Assembly: GCA_902596925.1 (NCBI GenBank)
Contig: CACJVT010000001.1
Span: 1-64,000, forward strand
Reading direction: 5' to 3'
Source of the DNA: an uncultured Pelagibacteraceae bacterium
GTDB taxonomy: Bacteria > Pseudomonadota > Alphaproteobacteria > Pelagibacterales > Pelagibacteraceae
Length of the DNA stretch: 64,000 nucleotides
Part shown: piece by piece, positions 25,417 through 33,889 of the stretch
Layout of the letters: every line of letters begins with the position of its first letter
How positions within the stretch are numbered: position 1 is the first letter of the stretch
Position numbers and translations under genes: made by a program
Notes under the pieces: generated by a model
Told to the model about the DNA's origin: nothing
The model's input: only the letters and a program-made list of their open reading frames with translations
Database searches by the model: none

Positions 25417-26118
25417 ATGCAAAAAATTTTTAATTTTTTTCCACTGACAGTTTATAAGTCGACACTTTCACTTTCAGAAAATGAAAAAAATGAAATGATT
25501 GAAGAAGTCCGATTAATGGAAAAAAAAAGTAAAAATTTAGATTATAAATCTGCAACGAAAGCTTGGACAGGAGATACTCAAGGATTTGAATATTTGCACA
25601 ATAATCCAAAATTTAAAAATTTGTTTATTCAAATTAACAATTGTATTTTGGAATATTTAGAAAGTTTATCAGTGAACCATACAAAGCTTGATCTTTATTT
25701 TCAGAGATCGTGGGCAACAATTTCAAAAAAAACCGAACATATTGATAATCATTCACATGATCAGTCGCATCTTTCCATTGCATTTTATTTAAAGAAACAA
25801 AAAGACGATGCTAAGATCATGTTTTTTGATACTTCTAAGCATAATGAATTTATTCCTCAATTATTCGATTCAAGATCATTAGCAAAAGAAAATATTTTTA
25901 AAAAACGAGATATTTTAAATTCAAGTAAAGTTGTATTTGATACAAAAGAAGATGATCTGTTGATATTTCCCTCTAAAACAATTCATGGCACAGAACAAGG
26001 AAAGTCTAATTCTGAAAGGATATCAATTTCAGCAGATATAGTATTTTTAGCAAAAGACTCATCAACACTTGAACATTTAGTTCCTCCAGTTGAAAATTGG
26101 AAAAAATTTTCTAATTAA
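25417..26118 (+). CDS. 2OG-Fe(II) oxygenase-like protein (TIGR02466 type)
   Basis: 233 residues. The opening IFNFFPLTVYKSTLSLSENE and the core SWATISKKTEHIDNHSHDQS with HLSIAFYL match the putative 2OG-Fe(II) oxygenase family TIGR02466. Likely iron ligands are a His/Asp pair in HIDNHSHDQSH (about 110-120) and the distal His in FPSKTIHGTEQG (about 188-199), with the 2OG-binding Arg in NSERISISADI. These are the expected parts of a jelly-roll dioxygenase. Neighbouring FOXRED1-like and tspO genes are in the same direction. Substrate unknown; exact ligand assignment is by eye. Confidence 0.72.
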   Translation: MQKIFNFFPLTVYKSTLSLSENEKNEMIEEVRLMEKKSKNLDYKSATKAWTGDTQGFEYLHNNPKFKNLFIQINNCILEYLESLSVNHTKLDLYFQRSWATISKKTEHIDNHSHDQSHLSIAFYLKKQKDDAKIMFFDTSKHNEFIPQLFDSRSLAKENIFKKRDILNSSKVVFDTKEDDLLIFPSKTIHGTEQGKSNSERISISADIVFLAKDSSTLEHLVPPVENWKKFSN

Positions 26119-26128
26119 TTAATTAAAG

Positions 26129-27583
26129 TTAAGTACCACAAAAAGTTTTATAATTTTTTAATGAGGTGTCCATTTTCAGATAATCTGAAATATTTTCTTG
26201 CAGGTCATATGGTGCTTTTAAAATTTCTAATAGTTTATTGAATGGCTCAAGATTACTATTGCTGGCTTTTTCTAATGACTCCTCAATTTTATGATTTCTT
26301 GGTATTACAAGAGGATTAACGCTTCTCATTAATTTTATATAATTTTCTGGAGTGTTATTATTTAATTTTAATCTTTCTTGCCAATTTTTTTTCCATTTTT
26401 TAAAATTAACATCTTTATATAAACCATCATCATAGTCTTTAAGATTCATTAAATGACAAAAGGTATTTGTGTAGTCAACTTTGTTTTGATGCATCCAAGA
26501 GAGTAAATCGACAATCAAAAATTTATCTTTGTTATACTCACCTAATAATCCAAGTTTACCTCTCATCATATTCAACCATTTTTCCTCATATTTTTTACCG
26601 AATGTTTCAATTAACTCGGTTGCTCTTTTAATCGCCTTATCCTCATCGTTATCAATTAAAGGTATTAAACACTCAGCAAATCTTGAAAGATTCCATTTTG
26701 TAATAGCTGGTTGATTGCAATAAGCATATCTTCCCATCTTATCAATTGAGCTAAAAACAGTTTTTGGGTCATAGGTATCCATGAATGCACATGGACCATA
26801 GTCAATTGTTTCACCAGAAATCGTCATGTTATCAGTATTCATAACACCATGAATAAAACCAACACGCATCCAATTAACTACAAGATCAATTTGTTTATCA
26901 ATAAGTACTTTCAAAAGATCGAGAGCTTTATTATTTGAATTTATTAGTTCTGGATAATGTCTTTTAATAACATAATTTAGTAAAATTTCTAATTCATCTT
27001 TTTTATTACGTGCTGCAACGTATTGAAAAGTTCCGACCCTAATATGACTTGAGGCCACTCTGGTAAGGATAGCACCTTGCAATGAAGTTTCTCGGATTAT
27101 TTCCTCACCTGTTTTAGCTACTGCTAAACTTCTTGTTGTAGGAATATTTAGGTTATGCATTGCTTCACTAATTATATATTCTCTTAACATTGGACCTAGT
27201 GCAGCTCTACCGTCACCATTTCTCGAAAATGCCGTTTTACCCGAACCTTTAAATTGAATATCGTATCTTTCATTATTTTTTGTTAAATGCTCTCCTATTA
27301 AAACTGCTCTTCCGTCCCCTAACATTGTGAAATGTCCAAATTGGTGACCAGCATAAGCTTGAGCGATTGCATTACTTCCTTCGGGAAGAATATTTCCTGT
27401 GAATAAAGCCCCTAATTCATTTTCATTAATTTTGGAAAAGTCCAGGTTTAAGTCTTTTGCTAAATCTTTATTCATCAAAACTAATTCTGGATCTTTTACA
27501 GCAACAGGCTCGATATGCTCTTTGAATATATTAGATAATCTTGAATAAGAATTATCAAAATTCCAATTCATATTATTCTTCAT
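26129..27583 (-). CDS. selO: Protein adenylyltransferase SelO (YdiU family)
   Basis: Pseudokinase-fold enzyme that transfers AMP to Ser/Thr/Tyr of target proteins and affects redox homeostasis. 484 residues with clear YdiU blocks: AYAGHQFGHFTMLGDGRAVL near 80-99, DIQFKGSGKTAFSRNGDGRA near 109-128, then GPMLREYIISEAMHNL, and HGVMNTDNMTISGETIDYGP near 245-264 containing the metal-binding Asn/Asp. It ends FCGT; the Cys three from the end takes the place of selenocysteine in eukaryotic SelO. It follows msrA by 6 bases on the same strand, giving a redox-related pair. Confidence 0.95.
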   Translation of the reverse strand: MKNNMNWNFDNSYSRLSNIFKEHIEPVAVKDPELVLMNKDLAKDLNLDFSKINENELGALFTGNILPEGSNAIAQAYAGHQFGHFTMLGDGRAVLIGEHLTKNNERYDIQFKGSGKTAFSRNGDGRAALGPMLREYIISEAMHNLNIPTTRSLAVAKTGEEIIRETSLQGAILTRVASSHIRVGTFQYVAARNKKDELEILLNYVIKRHYPELINSNNKALDLLKVLIDKQIDLVVNWMRVGFIHGVMNTDNMTISGETIDYGPCAFMDTYDPKTVFSSIDKMGRYAYCNQPAITKWNLSRFAECLIPLIDNDEDKAIKRATELIETFGKKYEEKWLNMMRGKLGLLGEYNKDKFLIVDLLSWMHQNKVDYTNTFCHLMNLKDYDDGLYKDVNFKKWKKNWQERLKLNNNTPENYIKLMRSVNPLVIPRNHKIEESLEKASNSNLEPFNKLLEILKAPYDLQENISDYLKMDTSLKNYKTFCGT

Positions 27584-27589
27584 AAAGAT

Positions 27590-28165
27590 TTATTGACTCC
27601 AGATTCTTTTTAATAGTTCTTCTCTTCCACACGCTTTTTTATATCTAAGATATCTCTCTAATTTAATTTTATAAAAATCTTGATGGTATTCCTCTGCTTT
27701 ATAAAATTTTTCAAAATTTCTGATATATGTAACAACTTTTTTGTTAAATTTATTTTGTAAATCTTTTACATCTTTTTCTATCAATTTTTTTTCTTCATCA
27801 TTTTGGTAAAATGCAACTGATCTATAACTATATCCTTTGTCACAAAATTGACCGTAAGCATCAAATGGATCAATATTAACCCAAAAATTTTCCAATAATT
27901 CTTTAAACGAAATAACTTTTTTATCATAGATTATTTCTACAACTTCAAAGTGACCAGTATTTCCATACGTAACTTCTTTGTAAGTTGGGTTTTCAGTAAT
28001 ACCTCCAGAATAACCAGAAATTACTTCTTCCACACCTTTTAATTTTTCAAATGACTCCTCAACACACCAAAAACATCCACCAGCAAAATATGCTCTATCT
28101 TTTTGAGCAGAATATGAAAAATTTATATTTATTAAAAAAAAGAAAATTATGAAAAAATACTTCAT
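27590..28165 (-). CDS. msrA: Peptide methionine sulfoxide reductase MsrA, exported
   Basis: Reduces methionine-S-sulfoxide in proteins. A signal-like hydrophobic N-terminus (MKYFFIIFFFLININFSYSA) precedes the catalytic GGCFWCVEESF with nucleophile C31, so the enzyme probably acts in the periplasm. Further family blocks are VISGYSGG, YGNTGHFEVVEIIYD, FCDKGYSYRS and EYHQDFY. Candidate resolving cysteines lie in GQFCDKG and KKACGRE. Length 191 is normal for MsrA plus signal. It is cotranscribed with selO (6-base gap). Confidence 0.94.
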   Translation of the reverse strand: MKYFFIIFFFLININFSYSAQKDRAYFAGGCFWCVEESFEKLKGVEEVISGYSGGITENPTYKEVTYGNTGHFEVVEIIYDKKVISFKELLENFWVNIDPFDAYGQFCDKGYSYRSVAFYQNDEEKKLIEKDVKDLQNKFNKKVVTYIRNFEKFYKAEEYHQDFYKIKLERYLRYKKACGREELLKRIWSQ

Positions 28166-28206
28166 TAATTATCATAAACAAATTCGTTATGATAAGTCCA
28201 GATTTT

Positions 28207-28235
28207 AAAGGTAGCTACTATAAGTAGCTACCTTT
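28207..28235 (-). terminator. Strong hairpin after formate dehydrogenase
   Basis: A perfect 13-bp inverted repeat, AAAGGTAGCTACT/AGTAGCTACCTTT, with a three-base loop, 17 bases past the fdh stop. It lacks a long T tract on either strand (only TTT), so it may terminate weakly, block exonucleases, or protect the 3' end of the fdh mRNA. Confidence 0.55.
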
Positions 28236-28252
28236 ATTGATTATAATTAAAA

Positions 28253-29452
28253 TTATTTCTTTTTGTATTTTGCTGCTTCTTCGGATCCACCAGTAGCTGA
28301 ACCTTTACTGTATGAGTGAGCACCCATACCAGCTAACTGACCATCTTTTACAATCAAATATTGATTTCTAATTTCTTTACCTTCAAAGAAACATTCCAAT
28401 ATTTCTCTTACACCATCAGCATATCTTGATTGTGCAGTCAAAGATGTCCCGGAAGTGTGAGGTGTCATACCATGATGTGGCATGCTTCTCCACACGTGAT
28501 CATTGGGCGCTGGTTGGGGAAACCATACGTCTCCAGCATAACCACTTAATTGACCACTTTTTAATGCTTTTGCAATAGCATCTCGATTACAGATTTTACC
28601 TCTTGCAGTATTAACAATATAAGCACCTTTTTTCATTTTACTTATCATTGCTTCATCAAATAAGTTCTCAGTTTCAGGGTGAAGAGGACAATTAATTGTC
28701 ACTACATCACAAACTTTCACCATTGACTCTACCGACTCATGAAATGTAAGGTTTAATTCTTTTTCAACAGAGTCAGGAAGTTTATGTCTATCAAAATAGT
28801 GTAAATGAACATCAAAAGGTTTCATTTTTCTTAATGCATCCAAACCAATACGTCCTGCAGCAACTGTTCCAATGTGCATACCTTCAACATCATATGATCT
28901 TTGAACGGCATCAGCGATATTCCAGCCACCTTCATTAACAATTCTATGTTGATTATGGTAATCTCTTACCATTGAAACAATCATCATAACGATATGCTCA
29001 GCTACAGATCTTGAATTACAATAAGTAACTTCTACAACATCAATTTTGTTATCCATTGCAGCTTGTAAATCAACATGGTCTGAACCAATTCCTGCTGTGA
29101 TTGCCATTTTTAAATTTTTAGCTTTAGCAATTCTCTCTTTTGTTAAATAATATGGAAAGAACGGTTGAGAAATTACAATGTCAGCATCAACAATATGTTT
29201 GTCAGCTTCACATCCATCTCCATCTTTACTATTAGTCACTACTAGCTCATGACCATTACTTTCTAAAAATTTTCTTAATCCAAGTTCACCAGATACACAT
29301 CCTAATAATTGTCCTGGAGTGTAGTCTCTTCCTTTTGGTGATGGCAAAGTCATTCCATCTGGATACTTTTCTATTTTTGGTAATTCTGAAAGTGCATATG
29401 ATTTTGGCATTCCACCTTTTGGATCATCATATAATACGCATAATATCTTCAT
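28253..29452 (-). CDS. fdh: NAD-dependent formate dehydrogenase
   Basis: Metal-free formate dehydrogenase of the D-2-hydroxyacid dehydrogenase family, oxidising formate to CO2 with NAD+ in the cytosol. 399 residues, very close to the 400 of well-known bacterial FDHs. The N-terminal YDDPKGGMPKSYALSELPKI and FFPYYLTKERI, the nucleotide-binding GTVAAGRIG near 196-204, NTARGKICNRDA near 281-292 (catalytic Arg), and MTPHTSGTSLTAQSRYADG near 328-346 (catalytic His) all fit. It has a strong AGGAG ribosome-binding site and long upstream gap, so it is likely monocistronic and well expressed. It connects to one-carbon metabolism with gcvTHP. Confidence 0.96.
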   Translation of the reverse strand: MKILCVLYDDPKGGMPKSYALSELPKIEKYPDGMTLPSPKGRDYTPGQLLGCVSGELGLRKFLESNGHELVVTNSKDGDGCEADKHIVDADIVISQPFFPYYLTKERIAKAKNLKMAITAGIGSDHVDLQAAMDNKIDVVEVTYCNSRSVAEHIVMMIVSMVRDYHNQHRIVNEGGWNIADAVQRSYDVEGMHIGTVAAGRIGLDALRKMKPFDVHLHYFDRHKLPDSVEKELNLTFHESVESMVKVCDVVTINCPLHPETENLFDEAMISKMKKGAYIVNTARGKICNRDAIAKALKSGQLSGYAGDVWFPQPAPNDHVWRSMPHHGMTPHTSGTSLTAQSRYADGVREILECFFEGKEIRNQYLIVKDGQLAGMGAHSYSKGSATGGSEEAAKYKKK

Positions 29453-29915
29453 TTATTCTCCTGTACATTTATATTTTATTTAGCGCATCTAACATTATTT
29501 TAGGATCTCAAGCAATGAATTATTTTTGACCTGGGTAAGGTCTTTTAAAAAATAAATTTGTTATTAATCTTTAAAAAATAATAATTGCTAAAGATTTATT
29601 GAATAGTCAAAGTATACACACTCTTAAATGGATAATATGAAGTCATTTTATGCTGCAAATTGAGCTACATTCACTTAAATCATCAAGTTAATTTTTAGAT
29701 AAACAGATTTAGGTATGCCTATTTTTTAAAAAACAAAAAAATTTAACAAAAATAATTTTATTCAATCCCAGGTTTTATTTCATCTTGAGGTTGAGAAAAA
29801 TATATTAAAAATGGTTTAAAAAAGAACTAATGCGAATTGGAATGATTAAAATTTGCACAATCTTGCAGCATATGTTTATAATTATTTTTTTAAACTTTAA
29901 TTAAGAGGGATAGAA
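29453..29915. other. 463-base intergenic region between fdh and the second ABC operon
   Basis: AT-rich, no plausible gene. It contains the divergent promoters. A small hairpin GACCT-GGGTA-AGGTC (29528-29542) lies in the fdh leader about 76 bases before its start and is followed on plus by TTTT. A good promoter for the binding-protein gene is at 29853-29882. I recognise no riboswitch or tRNA, and the rest shows nothing I can name. Confidence 0.6.
29853..29882 (+). promoter_or_regulatory. Promoter of the second ABC operon
   Basis: TTGCAC at 29853-29858, an 18-base spacer, and perfect TATAAT at 29877-29882, predicting a start near 29889 and a 27-base leader containing the ribosome-binding site AAGAGGG (29903-29909). 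Confidence 0.6.
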
Positions 29916-31256
29916 ATGTTAAAAAAAATGTTAAAAAGGCTAGCATCTACTTTTACAGTAGTAGTAGCTTTATTTTCTTCACTCGCTTTACCTCAAAAAG
30001 TATTTGGAGCAGAAACTCAATACTTTCCTGTAGCTAGTAGCCGTGTTGGACCTTATTCAGCAATGGGGACTGGTTACTATGGGGCTCAGATTGACTACAT
30101 GAATTATGTCAATATGACAGGCGGAGTGAATGGAGTCATGCTTACATGGCAAGAATGTGAAACTGAGTACAACGCTGTGAAAACAGTTGAGTGTTACCAA
30201 AGACTACTTGAAAAAGATGGTCAAAGAATAGTTGTGTTTGATACTTTAGGAACACCAGGAGCATATGCAGTTATTAACCGAATGGCAAAGGACAATGTTG
30301 TTCTAGCTCAATATGGTTATGGAAGAACTGACGGTGCTGATGGAAGAGTGTGGCCTTGGGTATTTAATGCTGCAAGTCACTACTGGTCACAAATAGCTGT
30401 TAAATTAAAATTTATGGCTGAGATCGAAGGCGGAATTGATAAGATGAAAGGTAAAAAAATCGTTCACTTACACATTGACTCTGCTTACGGAAGAGAGCCA
30501 TTACCAGCAATGAGAAAAATTACTTCTGACTGGGGAATGAAATTAGTTGAAATTTCAATTCCACCTCCAGGTCTGGAACAACAATCTCAGTGGCTGCAAA
30601 TCAGAAGAGAAAATCCAGATTGGGTTACTTTCTGGGGAGCAGGTTCTGGAATGAATTCAACAGCAATGACTAATGCTGCTAGAATTAATTTTCCAAGAGA
30701 TAGAATGATGTATGTAACATTCGGCGCTGCCGAAGAGGATATGTATCCAGCAGGTGATGCTGCAATAGGAACTTACGCAGTTGCTAATGCTTTACCAGGA
30801 GAATATCCGTTAGTTAAAGACATCAAAGACAAAGTATATGGTTCTGGAAAAGGTAACTTAGCTGATCCAAATAGAATTGGTTCAGTTTACTGGAATAGAG
30901 GACTAGGTGCTGCAGTTATGTGGATTGAGGCTTTAAAAAATGCTCAAAAGATGCATAACAAAGTTGGTAAAGCAGTAACTGGTGCTGAGTTTAGAGATGG
31001 TTATGAGGCTTTAAACATGACTGAAGCTAGACTTACCGAACTTGGAGTTGGAGGAATGTTAGCTCCATTTGCTATTTCATGTGCAAACCATGAAGGTGCC
31101 GGTAAATTTGCTGTAATGCAGTGGGATGGAAAAAAATTCAATCAGGTAACTGGTTGGGAAGCCCCATTAGACCCTAAATTTATTAGAGGTTTAGTTGAAG
31201 ACTCTGCAGCAAAATTTGCTAAAGAAAACAACATTACACCTAAAAAATGTGGATAA
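29916..31256 (+). CDS. Periplasmic binding protein of a HAAT-type ABC transporter
   Basis: 446-residue type-I substrate-binding protein. A long signal sequence (two basic Met starts, then VVVALFSSLALPQKVFGA) is cut around residue 31. The mature protein starts ETQYFPVASSRVGPYSAMGT, and the fold continues with the ligand loop and the long insert typical of the larger LivK relatives (DTLGTPGAYAVINRMAKDNV, FWGAGSGMNSTAMTNAAR). This subgroup is usually annotated as branched-chain amino acid, urea/amide or aromatic acid transport; I cannot decide. A preferred ATG at 29916 has AAGAGGG upstream. Four transporter genes and a micro-ORF follow, after a strong hairpin. Confidence 0.88.
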   Translation: MLKKMLKRLASTFTVVVALFSSLALPQKVFGAETQYFPVASSRVGPYSAMGTGYYGAQIDYMNYVNMTGGVNGVMLTWQECETEYNAVKTVECYQRLLEKDGQRIVVFDTLGTPGAYAVINRMAKDNVVLAQYGYGRTDGADGRVWPWVFNAASHYWSQIAVKLKFMAEIEGGIDKMKGKKIVHLHIDSAYGREPLPAMRKITSDWGMKLVEISIPPPGLEQQSQWLQIRRENPDWVTFWGAGSGMNSTAMTNAARINFPRDRMMYVTFGAAEEDMYPAGDAAIGTYAVANALPGEYPLVKDIKDKVYGSGKGNLADPNRIGSVYWNRGLGAAVMWIEALKNAQKMHNKVGKAVTGAEFRDGYEALNMTEARLTELGVGGMLAPFAISCANHEGAGKFAVMQWDGKKFNQVTGWEAPLDPKFIRGLVEDSAAKFAKENNITPKKCG

Positions 31257-31283
31257 TTAATTTAATTAATTAATGTTCACAAT

Positions 31284-31326
31284 AATGGGAAGTTTAAACA
31301 ATTTTAATTGTTTCAAACTTCCCATT
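31284..31326 (+). promoter_or_regulatory. Strong intra-operon hairpin between binding protein and ATPase genes
   Basis: A near-perfect stem of about 20 bp: ATGGGAAGTTT (31285-31295) with AAACTTCCCAT (31315-31325), and inner AAACAATT/AATTGTTT with a two-base loop and one bulged C. It follows the binding-protein stop by 28 bases and has no U tract. It likely stabilises the upstream mRNA or causes partial termination, giving more binding protein than transporter, as in other binding-protein operons. Confidence 0.7.
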
Positions 31327-31355
31327 TAAACAAAATTAAAGTAGATAAAAAACTA

Positions 31356-32171
31356 ATGAGCAATAATTCTGCAAACATTCTTGATATAAAAAATATTGAA
31401 GTAATGTATGACAACGTTATTTTAGCTTTACATGATGTTTCTTTAAAAGTTCCCAAAGGAAAAGTAGTCGCGTTATTAGGTGCAAATGGAGCAGGTAAAA
31501 GTACGACATTAAAAGCAGTTTCAACTATGTTAGCTTCCGAAAGAGGTAAAGTTACAAAAGGATCAATCAATTATGATGGAAACTCAATAGAAAAACAGAA
31601 CCCATCTCAAATGGTTGGACTTGGAATGGTTCAAGTATTAGAGGGTAGAAGATGTTTTGGTCATTTAACTGTTGAGGAAAATATTATTTCTGGAGCTTAT
31701 TCAAGAAAATTATCTAAAGGAGATATTGATCAAGAATTAGAGAAAATTTATACTTATTTTTTAAGACTAAAAGAAAGAAGAAAGAGTCAAGCAGCATTCA
31801 CATCAGGTGGAGAACAACAAATGATCGCAGTTGCAAGAGCAATGATGGCAAAACCTAAAATGTTATTACTAGACGAGCCAACAATGGGTTTGGCGCCTCA
31901 ATTAGTTGCTGAGATTTTTAATATTGTAAAAGAGTTAAATCAAAAAGAAGGAGTTAGTATTTTGCTTGCTGAACAGAATACTAATATTGCACTCAAAAAT
32001 TCTGATTATGGTTACATTATTGAAACTGGAAAAGTCATGCTCGAGGGGACTGCGGAAAGTTTATTAAACAATGATAAAGTAAAAGAATTATACTTAGGCA
32101 TATCAAAAAAAGGTAGAAAAAACTTTAGAGATGTTCTTAAAGAGGAAAGTTTAAAAAAAAAAATTAATTAA
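31356..32171 (+). CDS. livF: HAAT-type ABC transporter ATPase (LivF-like)
   Basis: ATPase of the second importer, about 271 residues from ATG 31356. Walker A GANGAGKST lies near residues 36-44, the signature region here reads TSGGEQQMIAVARAMM (T in place of L before SGGE), and Walker B MLLLDEP follows. A basic C-terminal tail, KKGRKNFRDVLKEESLKKK, resembles the extension of LivF proteins in aromatic- or carboxylate-linked clusters. I reject the in-frame TTG at 31308 because it lies in the hairpin and adds non-conserved residues. The LivG partner starts 2 bases after the stop. Confidence 0.9.
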   Translation: MSNNSANILDIKNIEVMYDNVILALHDVSLKVPKGKVVALLGANGAGKSTTLKAVSTMLASERGKVTKGSINYDGNSIEKQNPSQMVGLGMVQVLEGRRCFGHLTVEENIISGAYSRKLSKGDIDQELEKIYTYFLRLKERRKSQAAFTSGGEQQMIAVARAMMAKPKMLLLDEPTMGLAPQLVAEIFNIVKELNQKEGVSILLAEQNTNIALKNSDYGYIIETGKVMLEGTAESLLNNDKVKELYLGISKKGRKNFRDVLKEESLKKKIN

Positions 32172-32173
32172 AG

Positions 32174-32968
32174 ATGGCATACGAAAGAAAGTTTAAAATA
32201 GGAAAGCCAATTTTAGAGGTGAATAATATTTCACTCGCCTTTGGAGGTGTTAAGGCTATCACTGATACATCATTTAATGTTCTTGAGCACGAGGTTAGGG
32301 CAATAATCGGACCTAATGGGGCTGGAAAAAGCTCAATGTTAAACTGTATTAATGGAATTTATAAGCCTCAACAAGGAACTGTATCTTTTAGAGGACAGGT
32401 AGTACCTAATATAACTCCAAATATTATGGCTCAAATGGGTCTATCTAGAACATTTCAAAACTTAGCTCTTTTTAAAAGAATGTCAGTGCTTGATAATATT
32501 CTAGTTGGCAGAAAACTTCATACAAAAACAAATTTTCTAGAAGTCGCTTTACAACTTCCTAAAGTAAAAAAAGAGGAAAAATTAAATAGAGAACGATCAG
32601 AAGAAATAATAAGTTTTTTAGAGATAGAGGACATTAAAGACACTCCTGTTGGAAAACTTCCTTATGGGTTACAAAAAAAAGTTGAGTTAGGTCGAGCTCT
32701 TGCAACTGACTCGTCTATAATTCTATTGGATGAGCCAATGGCTGGAATGAATGTCGAAGAAAAAAGAGATATGTGTAGATTCATTTTAAAGGTAAATGAT
32801 GAACTTGGTACAACAATGGTTTTAATTGAGCATGATATGGGAGTGGTAATGGATATATCTGATAGAGTTGTCGTGCTTGATTACGGCAAGGTTATTGGTG
32901 ATGGAACACCAGATGAAATAATGGCAAACCAAAAAGTAATAGATGCTTACTTAGGAGTAGAACACTAG
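32174..32968 (+). CDS. livG: HAAT-type ABC transporter ATPase (LivG-like)
   Basis: 264 residues. FGGVKAITDTSFNV near the N-terminus is LivG-like, Walker A GPNGAGKSS lies near 45-53, signature LPYGLQKKVELGRALA (PYGLQ rather than SGGQ, common in this subgroup) near 162-177, Walker B IILLDEPMAGMN near 183-194, and the switch His in LIEHDMGVVMD. The product pairs with the preceding LivF-like ATPase on the cytoplasmic face of LivH/LivM. The stop is 9 bases before livH. Note the gene order differs from the first system (F-G-H-M after the binding protein, versus G-F-H-M). Confidence 0.9.
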   Translation: MAYERKFKIGKPILEVNNISLAFGGVKAITDTSFNVLEHEVRAIIGPNGAGKSSMLNCINGIYKPQQGTVSFRGQVVPNITPNIMAQMGLSRTFQNLALFKRMSVLDNILVGRKLHTKTNFLEVALQLPKVKKEEKLNRERSEEIISFLEIEDIKDTPVGKLPYGLQKKVELGRALATDSSIILLDEPMAGMNVEEKRDMCRFILKVNDELGTTMVLIEHDMGVVMDISDRVVVLDYGKVIGDGTPDEIMANQKVIDAYLGVEH

Positions 32969-32977
32969 GATTATAAT

Positions 32978-33886
32978 ATGGCAAATGAATTACTATTTTT
33001 TATGGAAGTTTTGGTTGGTGGTTTACTTGCTGGTACAATGTATTCTTTAGTTGCTTTAGGATTTGTTTTAATTTTTAAAGCATCAGCAACATTTAACTTT
33101 TCACAAGGAGCTATGGTTTTTTTCTCAGTTCTTGCTTTCTGTGGTTTCATGCAAGATTTCAATATACCTTTTGTACTCGCTTTTATTTTAGCAGCCCTTT
33201 TGATGGTAGTGGTTGGTTTATGTACTGAGAGATTGGTTTTAAGACCTTTAATGAATGCCAGCGAAGATACAGTATTAATGGCCACAATTGGCTTAGGATA
33301 TGTTTTAGAGGGACTTGCTCAAGCAGCATGGGGAGTGGAAGTAAGAAGATTAGATTTAGGCATAGGAGATTTTCCAGTGCCATGGATTGCAGATAATTTA
33401 AAATTATTTATTAGTGCACTTGATATTACTGCTGGGTTAGTTGCAGCAATTATGATTATTGGTCTATTTTTATTGTTCAAATATACAAAAATTGGATTAG
33501 GTTTGAGAGCTGTTGCAGATGATGCAGGTGCAGCAAGTTCTATAGGAATCCCTTTAAAACATATAATGTTATTAGTTTGGTCTGCGGCAGGTGTGGTAGC
33601 TTTAGTTGCAGGATGTATGTGGGGAGCTAGAGCTGGAGTGCAATTTGCTCTTGTTGATCTTGCATTAAAAGCTTTGCCGGTTTTAATTATTGGTGGATTT
33701 TCCTCTATTCCAGGGGCAATTATTGGTGGTTTAATTATTGGTGCGGTAGAAAAAATATTAGAGGTTTATATCGGACCGTTTTTTGGAGGCGCCATTGAAG
33801 GATGGGCTCCATATGTACTAGCGATATTCTTTTTATTATATAGACCGGAAGGTTTATTCGGAGAAAAAATTATTAGGAGAGTTTAA
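32978..33886 (+). CDS. livH: HAAT-type ABC permease (LivH-like)
   Basis: 302-residue inner-membrane permease with about eight hydrophobic segments. The N-terminal GGLLAGTMYSLVALGFVLIF with KASATFNFSQGAMV is the LivH hallmark, and the C-terminal LPVLIIGGFSSIPGAIIGGL block faces the ATPases. The intermediate GLRAVADDAGAASSIGI is also conserved. It follows LivG by 9 bases and is 3 bases before livM. Nothing unusual. Confidence 0.9.
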   Translation: MANELLFFMEVLVGGLLAGTMYSLVALGFVLIFKASATFNFSQGAMVFFSVLAFCGFMQDFNIPFVLAFILAALLMVVVGLCTERLVLRPLMNASEDTVLMATIGLGYVLEGLAQAAWGVEVRRLDLGIGDFPVPWIADNLKLFISALDITAGLVAAIMIIGLFLLFKYTKIGLGLRAVADDAGAASSIGIPLKHIMLLVWSAAGVVALVAGCMWGARAGVQFALVDLALKALPVLIIGGFSSIPGAIIGGLIIGAVEKILEVYIGPFFGGAIEGWAPYVLAIFFLLYRPEGLFGEKIIRRV

Positions 33887-33889
33887 TTT

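Noticed and set aside
29528-29542. GACCT-GGGTA-AGGTC hairpin in the fdh leader as part of a riboswitch
   Set aside because: A lone 5-bp stem with no conserved aptamer core that I can recognise; kept only as a note in the intergenic entry.
29853-29868. Sigma-54-like TTGCAC...TTGC
   Set aside because: The spacing is one base short of the -24/-12 consensus, and a TATAAT at proper distance explains the site as a sigma-70 promoter; SAR11 is not expected to have RpoN.
29830-29904. 24-codon hydrophobic frame just before the second binding-protein gene, possible leader peptide
   Set aside because: The likely promoter (29853-29882) lies inside it, so its start codon would not be transcribed; no ribosome site.
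31308-31355. Upstream in-frame TTG start for the second LivF-like ATPase
   Set aside because: It falls within the strong hairpin and adds 16 residues with no family similarity; ATG 31356 fits the LivF N-terminus.
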